A stretch of 64,000 bases of DNA, taken from the NCBI GenBank assembly GCA_948567375.1, contig OX419759.1, forward strand, positions 1,217,303 to 1,281,302. Direction: 5' to 3'. Shown one piece after another: positions 22,680-33,728 of this stretch (positions within the stretch are counted from its first letter, which is position 1; each line of letters begins with the position of its first letter). Position numbers and translations under genes: made by a program. The DNA comes from Lunularia cruciata. Lineage: Eukaryota > Streptophyta > Marchantiopsida > Lunulariales > Lunulariaceae. The notes under the pieces are model-generated. The model made no database searches. It was not told the DNA's origin and saw only the letters and a list, made by a program, of their open reading frames with translations.

Positions 22680-25600
22680 TCTCCCCATCTCTTAGTCATC
22701 TTTTATTACTGACACCACGAGTGTGGATTTATGCTATTTTCATTTCATGCTCTCTCGTTGTACGAAATGTTATGGTCAAAGCTAGCAGTGACTCCCACCA
22801 CGTCATACAAGCAGAGAAGGATACGCTTACGAGATGTACGAGCCTAAAATCTTAAGTTAAAATGAATTGAGTGTTCACAACATTATCGCATGCTTAGTAA
22901 GGTTTGTGTAGCTTGGGATACTGCTCTAACACCTTGGGTTTTCTTTCCTTCGATGGTAGTTAACTAGGAACCAAATTGTTGATGTAAAACCTTGAACTCT
23001 TCCGAATTATTTCTAAGCTCAGCAAGATATGGATCAAAATCCCCCTAATTGGGTTCAGAAAATATACTTCCTGTGATTACCATTCTCATCATGATGGCAG
23101 AGAGAAAGTGCAGTCCTTTTAAACCGGATGTATCTGTATAAGGGATTGAACTCTGTGGATTAACTACTGCTTTAAATGGGAACAAGTATGTTACGAGACT
23201 TCAATGTTGCAAGGACCTAAATGTCTCCAAACTCGAGTGTTGTACGACCTGGTGACAGTCTAGTCATCAAACTAGTCTAGTGTTTATGTCTGTTTGATGC
23301 TTCTCGTATCTTGCGACAATCAATCGACAGATAAATTCATCAGTTCTGGTGCCTAGTGGTTCAGGTGGCCAGCATACACCAAGGGTAAAGAGATCACACA
23401 CACCTTCCACCTACGTGCTTTTCTCCAGAGGCTTTAAAGCTCCATGGTTCAAGGTGGGTACCTCCTACCATACTACGGGGATGTAAGTGACAATTAACTG
23501 TTGTCGATTGATGCATGAAATGTTTGTTTAAGCATTCCTCTTGTAACTGAGAAAATGTCATATTCTGAGCTTGAAAGACGTCTATTGTCTTTTTCGCTCA
23601 GGAATCAAGCAAAGACGTATTAAGAAACAAAGAGAATATTAGTGAGGCCTGGAATATCTCAGTAATGAGTTTGGAAGATAGTATTACATTCAAAATAAAG
23701 CAGAATCATCTGGCTCAAGGCTGTAAGATTTGTTGAGAGAATAAATTTTGGCATTTAGCTTCTCTTTTCAACTTGGAGTGTGTGCAAGTATCAAATGCCG
23801 GTAAACCACTAAAGGTCAAGAAGATGAGATAGGAAATCCACGACTTCAGTACAAGAGATGAGACCTGCTGTGACATCACTGGCATCGCCCAACATTCTAT
23901 CGACCTATTCTGGCGAGGATATGGCATTCAAGACTGTGCTAAGGAAACAAGAATGCTTCATTTTCTAGCCAACCGATGCGCGTCCTGGAATTAGCCAAGA
24001 CCTCATGTTTTGAAGTGGAAACGCACTCGACAAACCAAATTGGAGATAGTGCATTTAAGTCTCTGCACGAGTACATCAGTCCTTGGTCAGCCGATGGCCA
24101 GCTTTAGACCTTTGGCCAACGTTTTGGTAAGTGCACAGTGCTCTACTCAAGCCAGCTCGTGTAATCCGTCACTCCCCCTCAAAAACCAATGTATTTCACC
24201 ATGAGATTCACTGGCAAGACGACACACTTGGTGGCAATTCGTGGTAATCGGAAAGTACAGAAGATGTTCAAGGTCAAGAGAAATCTGACCTGCTATTTTC
24301 AATCCTTCAAAAATCTCTTCACCTCTTGATATCCTCGAGTTTCAACCGTGCATTACCGAGAGAGCAACTCAGCCAAACCAAAGAAACCCTAACGTTTAGC
24401 CAGGTAGTGAAGATTTCCGCAGGTGTAATCATTTTACAAGGTGTTCAACGGTCAGGGCACATTGAGTGTCTCTTGCTTGCTTTTGCTGAGATTCCAACCA
24501 ATCTTTATCTCGACCACGGTATTAATGTCGCGCATGTTGACCTCATTCGCTGTTTCCTTCACCGTCTCATCCTTTTATTAGCAAATTGACACCACCGAAA
24601 ACGAGACCGGTACGTCCACAAAACGCAAAATTAAACATGTGGCCGAAGACGGCTTCTCGCTGACAAGAGAGTGAATGATTGGCCTACACCAGCCCTATGA
24701 TTCTCTTGATGTCCATTCCTGCTAGGACTGGAACTCAGGACTCGAAAGTTAAAGTAATAGGAGCAAATGTTCCGTAGTTCAAGGACAGTTCTCACCTTCA
24801 AACAAAGAACACTGCAACCGGAAGCAACGGGAGTGAAATATGGCCACTGTTGCTTTCCGAGAGGGCAAAATGGGTATCACAACAGTCCGATTCTATCAGC
24901 TCATGAAACTCTATCAGTGACAAGAAGAAAGCCAACAAAGCTATTTAGGGAGCGTTTGGCTCGCGACACACAGCACAGCAAATCATAGAGTGGACGGGCC
25001 GAGAAGATAAAAACATGTCTTAAGGCAAAAATAACGAACTTCATCAGATATAGAGAAAAATAAATTATTGAACTGTCGTATTTGACGCACGAGTTGGTGT
25101 CTGCTTGAATGCCGGTTACTTAATTCATAGACTTACTTGGCTAATTTCTTGTTCTTTTGTGCTCCTGGTGATGATTCTTAGTCTTGGCGACAATTTTACA
25201 ATCTTTTCTCTTTAGGTTGAGGCTATCATGCGCAACACGTGATGTGTTTGATTCAATTTCCATTTTATTTCTCCACGCTGAAGAGTACTACTGGACGACC
25301 GAGGAGACAAGTCGAGAACCCAGATTGCACAGGTGATCAGAACCGCCTGCATATTTGTTCATGACTATCTTCGATTGTTAGATTCAGTTCCCAAGTGCAT
25401 TCAGATTCTGATAAAAGATGGGCTTTCACGTTGACTATTAGAGGAACTTTGTGGGTAAATATAATGCTCATGAAGACTACTTCAAAACTTGTAAGAATTA
25501 TAATAAATGTGAGCTTCCTCTCAAGCCTGGCATTGCAAGCTTTAGTCACTAGAATCGAAATATCTCCCTGATATCGAGCAATCGGGACCCACTCAAGGAG

Positions 25601-25860
25601 CTGAATTTGCAATATTAATTTCTAATTGTGAAGATATGACACCAAGTTGCTGAAAAAGGCGCTGTAGCAATTGATAATCGGACGCCATGACCCTACAAGG
25701 TTCGTTCATGGCGAAGCACAAGGCACTCAAGTTGATATGCGCTTTGGCAGGAGACAATTTCTTCTGCAGACTTATTCGTTGAGAGTCCAGACATGTGCAC
25801 TGCTTTGGTAGAGAATTAGTCATGAGAGATATGAGAGCAAGAGCTGCGCCTCTTCCTCCA
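22680..25860. other. Intergenic, nothing recognised
   Basis: Only short open frames without motifs or consistent splice structure are found on either strand. No transposon signature was seen. Confidence 0.4.
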
Positions 25861-25865
25861 AGAAC

Positions 25866-26078
25866 ATGGCTTCTGCCAAGTTAGCTCCCACCTTCACGGA
25901 GATACGGACTCCCAATCAGGCCTCTGCAATTTCCTCGCTCGGTCTCCCGGACTTGATTTCACAAACAGCGACGCGAATCAACCATCTGCGGAGCTTTGGA
26001 GATTCAGATCAACTCAATGTACACACATCCACTTTTCCCAATCGGTATCTTGCAACATTTGTAAATTGTAGGTACTGA
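25866..26078 (+). CDS. Short open frame, possible first exon of an unknown gene
   Basis: The frame starts with a true ATG (MASAKLAPTFTEIRTPNQAS) and has a Ser/Thr-rich, acid-poor beginning that could be an organelle-targeting sequence. It runs 70 codons. No continuation exon could be identified downstream and the family is unknown. A chance open frame is an equally good explanation. Confidence 0.15.
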   Translation: MASAKLAPTFTEIRTPNQASAISSLGLPDLISQTATRINHLRSFGDSDQLNVHTSTFPNRYLATFVNCRY

Positions 26079-26199
26079 AGCAGAAGTTTGTACCTCAAAA
26101 GTTTCATGTGATGTTCCGTCGATCTTCCCGCTGTTCCTTGAAAACGGGGAGTAAACAAATTTTCGGCTGAGTACCGGGTTCATGTGACTTTGTCTGTCG

Positions 26200-28466
26200 G
26201 ACATTTCTTGAAAGCTTGCTTGACTTCTGTCCATAGGAGTTCGCAACACTAGACACTGTCACACACTGTCACAGCGCATTTCACCTGCATCATGAAGTGA
26301 TGATCTGGTTCATCATTTGATGCGATATTATTACCTGAGGACTGTCACTACCAATATATGAAACCGAATTTTCGGGATCCGTTACAGTGTCGAGTCTATT
26401 GGAACATATAGTATTGTTGCCCGTTACCATCGAGTACAGCCAACAGTCCTTTTCTTGCTATTGTACCTCCTTTTACCGAGTACAAGTGATGGGCGCGAGA
26501 TGATTTGCCCTGCACCCTCCTCGTTGACTCCTCGTCGATGTCGTGCTAAAGATGTGTGTGAACGCTGTCGTGGCTCGATATCATGACACCAAGAGACCGA
26601 CCGACAGACGGACACACATCAATTACCCTTTTTGGGTACAGGATAGTACCTTTCTTCCTTGATTTTCTGGCTCCTGAGCTCAGAAAAGGGGATACCCTCA
26701 CGGAGTATCTTCCCATTCACTAGGTTATATTTTCACCTCTCGACCGGGCGAAGCAGCAATGATTCTTGATGGTAGATTTTGCGAACTGGGTCGACCAAGA
26801 AGGGTGTGAAAGTTATTGTGCCGCCTGAGTATTGAAGCTGTTTCCCTCTTTCGGACTTCCGTTGGGGCCCATTACTGCACAGATAGATCACGGCGGTGAA
26901 GAGACTCTTGAGTTTCTTGATTTGAGCCAGTACTAATGGGCAGAGTAAAGGATCGCACCATAAAATCATATGCAATTTCTTCACAGCTGACGGAAGAGGA
27001 GATACGGTACGTTTACGTCTTTCTGAAGCCCAGTGGGCCCATGGAGGCTGAAAAGGAACGCAAAGCTCTGCAGGTCCAGTACGACAGTGATGATTATCAA
27101 GATGCGCCAGGGCTTTTCGATATCTCATCATTCGAAATCATGGCTCTTTGATTTGTTTTTCTTTGGGTTCCCTTTGATGAGAGAAAGGAATACCGAACTG
27201 CCCTTGCTCGGGTAGGCTCGTTATCCACTCAAAACCTTTTACGAAAAGCTGTTCACTGCAATCAGAGTCTTTCAGATCTGTTCCTCGAATTGAAAACCAT
27301 TTCTTTTGAGCTTCTGTAGGGTTCAGGAGATAACTTCTTTCAGGAAAGAAACGTCTCATGAAACCGTCCGATTCTGGTCTAGTGACTCTGCAGATGTTCA
27401 TGGTTGTTCAGCCTTCGTTGAGTTCTTGAAAGACCTACAACCTGCACACTTAGGCACTGCCTGAGTTGGGGCTACAATTCGATCTTCTGGAATCGCCAAA
27501 CTGAGCATAGGGTTCAGTCAGATGCTACTCTCAATAATGTGTGCAACCACCAGAACCCCAACAACACCTACTTGGTTCCACCAGTGTTGACAATCGTTCT
27601 GCCTGGTCATCAACGAGATTTATAGGGATCAGCCTAACTTAGCAAAGTTGGAGATTGGTGAACCCAGGTAACATCAGAGTCGAAGTCCAGTAAACCGACA
27701 GAGCTGTTCGTAGACATGAGGAGCTTCAGGGAGCGGCTTAATTGAAGTTAAGGAACGTTCCCCTTTTAGAAGAGCTCGTTCGAACAGTTGGATTGAGAAT
27801 GCATAAAACCAAGGAGAAAAATGTAATCTTTTTTCCTTCCCTTCCCGCTCGTCATTATCACCACGAGTTTGTGGAGCCTTTTTGAATAAAGCCCGTCACG
27901 ATTGTCAGCGTTGAATGAAGAGCATGTGTGAGTGAGCCACCTCATGTGACATGCCCGTGTACAGAGTGAGGACTTGCAAAACCATCAAAGACGTTTTGAT
28001 TCTTGCGCTCGTAAGAACTGAGTTGACCCTGCAAACATGAGATTAAGAGACCCTGCCAAACAGAAGAAACCTAATGGACTAAGTTCCCAAAAGAACGAAA
28101 TCCTGAAGCATGGGGAGTTCCAGTAGCCGGCTTGCTACGCCCAAGTGCTTCAGAGCTATCATCAAACTACAACACCCATTGACTTCCGAAAAATTAGTTG
28201 GACATTCCTAAAGAAAAGAGTTTACTTCCGAAGAAAATGAAGACAAATCTCTGGGCCAAGAACCTCTACTGTACACTTCAAGTACACCTAGATTTGTATA
28301 TTTACCAGCAGAGGCAAGTGTAGATCCACCCGGTGTTTCCGGCCTGGTGGCCTGGTTAATCTGTAGTTAGCCGTCCCATTTTGAGAGTTCAATGCACGAT
28401 TTTGGTTTCCAATTTGGACTTGTATGGACAGGATGTGACGTCATTTGAATCTGAATTCGTCTGCAG
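26200..28466. other. Mostly uncharacterised; possible 5' part of the SFI1-like gene
   Basis: The first recognised exon of the downstream SFI1-like gene begins in mid-frame at 28467, so its start codon and one or more 5' exons should lie in this stretch. A plus-strand frame at 26936-27151 (SQLTEEEIRYVYVFLKPSGP) has protein-like composition and could be one of them, but splice phase does not prove it. Confidence 0.3.
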
Positions 28467-31400
28467 GGCTTACCGACACCATCGCAAGAGACTAGCAAGG
28501 ATTGTAGCTGATCAGTGGTTATATGCTGCACGTTTTGTAAGAAAAAATGGGACTGCAGTTTGACCCTTAGCTTCACCAGATGAACTTGATTGGATCCTGA
28601 GAATCTCTGTTTAACAATGAAATAAACCTGACCTAAACGTAAACAGCATATTTTCAGGAGTGTTGTGTTGGGGTCAATGTTAGATCCTGTAAAATATTCT
28701 TACGCATCCATATTCCCAACAGAGGCTTATCACCGTGAGGTTCCGCAACCAACATGCTGAAAGGCTAAAGAGGTGACTCCCTACAAAACTTGAAACTTTG
28801 TCCGCAATATGAAGGTTGACAAGTTGATTACATATACTGACACTTGGCAGGCCGTCTGTACAGCTTATCGTGTGACTGATTTCTTAGATGCTTACTGGGA
28901 CCTGCATGCCCGGTGCTGAGACCCCTTTATTGTTTCGATTGCTTCAGGTCTTGCATCACAGTGTGGAGATTTGCAGTGGAAAATAGGACGCGTATGTCTA
29001 GGATCCTGGAACGAGCCAGCGTGCTACGTCGTTTCATACTGGAAAGACGAAGCTTCCACCTTTGGCATACAGCGGTTCAGACTCAGCAACACACCCGCAA
29101 ATCCTACAAGCTATTATCTTGCAGAAGTAAATGTTCGGACACACTCCATTTCCAGCTATCCTCTTCTGCGAACTTCCCATTACTCATATCCTCTTCTGCT
29201 TATCGATCATTTGCACTTCATGAGTTCTGGATAACCCGTTCCCAGAACGGCTTCTGTTCTCGTATACCTATATATATCCTCTTCTGCATAGTTCAAGGTG
29301 GAAGTTTCATACAGTCTACAGGGGATGAGGGTCTTGCACCGTCTCATGTGTGTTATGAGGAAGATAAATGTATAGCTTCTCATAGCCCCATGCTTGCTGG
29401 TGTAGTAGATGAAGCCTAGAACTTTGAACTTGTCAGTCGTCTGTCTGATCTTCAGAACTACTCCTAGACATATTGTTGAAAATGCTCATACTCGAAGTTC
29501 TTGGTATCACCAGTACATAGGAGCACAAGAAGAAGGGTGCTGAATGCACTTCATACATCATCTCAAGAAGGAAGATGCAAACGTAAATATCAGATAAAGG
29601 CTCACCTTTTTCTAAGATCTCGACTGCTGAAGAGGACTCTGAAAAGATGGCACTGCTTCATCCATCAAAGGCAATTGTGGAAAGGAATGCAGCAAAGGGC
29701 TAACCAAAAATTGGTGACCTACCGGTTAAAGTTGATCTTGAGGGGGTGGAAGCAAGTCTTGTCAGAGAAAGAGCAGGCCAGCATCGCCTTGCAAGTTCGG
29801 ATACTCACGAAATGGTTTTGGAAGTGGAATCTGATGGTGTCTCAGAGAAGTAAGAAACTGACATTCAGTGGAGTTGCAGTACTAAATCAAGTTATCAAAT
29901 TTGGTCCTCTATGACTTAGCAGAGCTTGTATGTACCTGACTTGCTTCTGGAGAACTGTAGTTCCGACAGTCTGTGTTCGACAAGAATCACAAGGCTGTTG
30001 AATCCCTAAAACCTGAACCTCAATCCTTCTTGTTGTGGCTCTGTGAAGAGGAAGGTATGGACAAAATGATTGTTGCGCAGAGGCATCATGAAAGGAAGTT
30101 GTTGGTAAGAGCGTGATTTTTCTCGTTCAAATTTTCGCACTGGTTGTAGATGATTCGGTGTCTATGGGTTATCAATTTAACACAAGTCGTGTACTGCTTT
30201 TCATTAGATAGGACTCAAGCTGGCTAGCTTATGACAGATCCCGCTGCCACTGCTGACGAATGACCAAAAACTTTATGCAGAGGGCAGTTTTTAATGGATG
30301 GGAAAGGTCGAGCTTCAGTAGCCGTCTGGCCAGGGAGGTCGCTCAGCACAGTATCGAAGCAGACGCCATGGTATACATGTGTTTCTGCACATTTGCAAAT
30401 GTGAACAAATGCAGTGAAGTATCAGCGTTCACTTTACGGCGGCTGATGATGTTGAGAATGTAGAACTAGAGTAACCGTACACTGAGGAAGATTTTAAGCA
30501 CACAAACTTGATTTGAGCTTCCAAGAAAATGATGGGAAGAAAAAAGAGGACGAAACGACGCTATAGTTTAAAGACACGCAAAGTTCGAGTGGATGTGGAA
30601 TGATGTCCGAAACAAGACAACAGTCAAATACATATGTTGTTTCACTGAAAAACATAGTCATGCTCAGTAGTTTCAAACGGTCATTTGCAGAAGTCAACTA
30701 AGAACGTTCCTGTATTAACGCATTACTAGCTTCTGGTTTTATAATATAAAGGGCTGTATGAGTGATCCCGGAAAGGAAATTCTGAATCGACCAACAATAC
30801 CTCAGTAGAAATGAATTCGCATTTAGACTAGCATTTTGTCTCCGGTACCTGTGGATAATAAGTTCGAAGATGGAAGAGAAAGCTGTACCATCAAGAATGT
30901 GAAACTTACTCACATGATAATGGGATCAACATTCCCCAAAGATAAATCCCAAGACGATGCGGACAATCAATGATATTGTTTATATAAGGGACGATGATAA
31001 ACACTGTTTGATGGTGGATGTGCAACTTGTACCCAGTTTTAAGTTTTGAGATGTAGATTAGGGATCTAACAAGATGTACCTTTCGCAGGAGGTTGCTGTG
31101 TCTTGGTTTGTCAAGTCGTTGGTCAAGAGATTTCTGATTTGCTGGAGAAACCAAACAGATGTACAAAAGAGTTACAGAAGGAATCACTGGCATGCTGTCG
31201 TGCATTGCAAGATGGAGAGTACGGCAAAAGGGATGAGAGGTCTTCGAGAGAATGTTGAGCTGGAACAGTTCAAGCAGTCTATGCAAAGGCTATCCATAAA
31301 AAACTATCAACAGAGGTTGAAAAGAAAGGCAGTTACTGGATGTAAGCTTCTCCAACAGAGCAAGCGTCTGAAATCAGCCCAACTCGAACATGCGACCGCT

Positions 31401-32926
31401 CAGTGGAGAACAGTCAAGTTGCAGGAGCGTTTTGACAAATGGTACTTAGCTACTGCCCTTAGGTCAATGAAGAACATTCAGCTCCTAAAGTCAGTCAGGT
31501 TTTCCTGCAGACAGTTATGTCTACGTGGGTTTCGAGCTTGGAGTAATTTCAGGGATTTGTCGAAAGAAAGGAGAAGCCTGAAAGAGACTCTCTTGACTAG
31601 GTCGAGAGACAATCACAATGAGTTGAAAAAGTTGCATGTCTTAAGGGCATGGAAATCTCTTCGGAAAGAGATGAATATAGAGAGATTCAATGAAGCTCGG
31701 GCACTCCAATTTTATATTGGCTTCAGAGCCGCGGTAGCAGTCAAAGCGTTACGTGTTCACATGCAGGGCCAGAAGCTCAGAAGCTCACTTCTTGCAAAAG
31801 CTAGAGAGTTTCAGAAAACGAAGTGTTTTCAGAAGGTAGTAAGCACCTGGAGTGAGTATGTGTTTTTGAGCCAATTGAGCCGACTTGCTGCCGATCACAG
31901 GCGACGGAAGCTGCTGAAACATGCCTTGCAGACCTTAGCGGACCGGAAAGACCCACACACAGAAATGGACATTCCTCAGCAAGATAACGCGTTACAAGAA
32001 ACTGTGCGCTTTTGCAGGTAAGCTGACCTCAAGTCGTGATCTAAAGATTGACAAGAACTTAAGGTTTAAGAATATCCTCACATCAGCCATTTTGATGCAT
32101 AGAGCAGCATAAAATGATGCAGTCCCAAGTAAAATTCATGCAACCAAAGCATTCCACCGCAGAAACGTTCAGACTAGCTTCACGCGTTAGTAAACGCGGA
32201 ACTTCTTTACACAGAAAAAATACTCAGAGAGACATTTACCAAAGAACAAAGACCTCACGATGCCACTGCGCAAGAGATTTGCAGAAAACTTCAGGCCATG
32301 GAGAGCATCCAAATAAGAGAACAGCTGCCTGATGTTCCATTCGTGAGAGCAGTCGCAGTAACAAGGGCTCAACCACGCCGACCTGCATTTCTCTACGACG
32401 ATGTCGATAGAGGAAGGACCCACCCTTCCTCTAAAATTGAACATGATTTCAGAAACTCAGGACAAATACCGACTGAAAATGCTAATCTGGTCGCAAAGGA
32501 GGTGGAGTGGATGGAGCACATTTTGATGGACTACGAAGATATAAAAGTGCAGATAGTACAACGCCGTGCAGAATTGGCTCTGCTTCTTGATGCGACAACC
32601 CTTGGTACAAACGTGCTTACATGCTAGACGTATTATCACTGCTTCGGAAGTACTCATAGACAGCTCAAAAGAAAAACTGACATGAGCAGAATCACAAACG
32701 AGCAAATATTGGATGTTTAATTCTTGTTGTCAACTGCTACAAGTACTGACACTTTATTGCTCGGGTGGATGTAGCTGAGGGCGACAAATTTGCTGATAAC
32801 AGAAATCTCCTACTACAGCAGGAGATCAACTCGTTGGAAGCCAAAAAGATGGTGCAGATCCCATTAATACAGGCCGTCTTGTCGCGAGTTCAAGATCTTC
32901 GGACCAATAGAGTTTCCAGCTCATAA
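28467..32926 (+). CDS. SFI1-like centrin-binding repeat protein
   Basis: Nine exons join with consistent phase: 28467-28536, 28851-28912, 28948-29126, 29514-29849, 29961-30104, 30281-30370, 31089-32017, 32228-32604 and 32775-32926. The link between exons 4 and 5 is phase-discordant with the obvious donor at 29849. About 780 residues are covered and the 5' end is missing. The protein is basic and built of degenerate repeats of roughly 30-35 residues centred on a Trp inside a helical stretch: ARIVADQWLYAARF, RSFHLWHTAVQT, TLKRWHCFIHQRQLW, LILRGWKQVLS, ILTKWFWKWNLM, AVFNGWERSS, RFLICWRNQT, CLRGFRAWSNF, HVLRAWKSLRKE, VVSTWSEYVF. This pattern matches SFI1-type centrin-binding repeats of spindle poles and basal bodies. 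The C-terminal 150 residues are a different, coiled-coil-prone region (VEWMEHILMDYEDIKVQIVQ). A role in the blepharoplast or centrioles of motile sperm is inference. Related CCDC/HAUS-like proteins with Trp repeats are alternatives. Confidence 0.72.
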
Positions 32927-33251
32927 TATCCTACTTGATTATATTCTGAGGGGTATCCAAGCACTAGTAGTGCTGGCCTGCATACTTGGTGACAATTACG
33001 TCTTTTGCTCGGGTGGACGTAGCTGCGAGCAACAAATTTGCTCATAACAGAAATCTCCTACTACAGCAGAGATCAACTAGTTGGAAGCCAAAACGATGGT
33101 GCAGATGCCATTAATACAGGCCGTCTTGTCGCGAGTTCAAGATCTTCGGACCAATAGAGTTTCCAGCTCATAATATCCTACTTGATTATATCCTGAGGGG
33201 TATCCTAGCACTAGTAGTGCTGGCCTGCCATACTCGGTGACAATTACGTCT
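32759..33251 (+). repeat. 248-bp tandem duplication of the SFI1-like gene's last exon
   Basis: GCTCGGGTGGA occurs at 32759 and 33007, and both copies end with GACAATTACGTCT. The first copy holds the terminal exon (32775-32926, stop TAA) with its acceptor and 3' flank. The second copy keeps the acceptor but has lost one G in the codons for QQE, which shifts the frame to an early stop. The copies are otherwise nearly identical, so the duplication is recent. Confidence 0.85.
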
Positions 33252-33728
33252 GTACAAATCCTACAATTTAAAATGCCCTTCAAAACTTTGTGGCTCCTGT
33301 ACGAGTATACACATCAAATCGCATACTCACGAGCTGAAAAGTCTATTGACTACTTGAGCTAAACCGTCTATTGACTACTTTTCGCCTTTTACGAAATTGT
33401 TAGCCTGCGAACCATGGAAACAGAAAAGAATAAATTTAATCATACGACTCCTCACAGCATTGGAGTGGATACTCAAAGCCACTCCCCCGTATTTCGTCCT
33501 CGGAAAGGCGTTGCAATTTGTTAATATAACAGTAATAGGAATTGGAAGCGCACAACCAGCTGGCGTTCAATTGCATTAAAGTGGGCATTCACACTCAGAT
33601 GTATGACCATGAGTCGACAGCAGAGTACATAATTCAGATATCTCCACTGGTACCGCGTTCGAAATGGAAGAAATCAATCCCCCAGGTTACTTACAACAGA
33701 TCAACTCGACGAGAAAATTAACCAAACT
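33252..33728. other. Intergenic between SFI1-like gene and RPB4
   Basis: No coding segment was recognised. It lies between the 3' ends of two convergent genes and probably contains their 3' UTRs. Confidence 0.4.
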
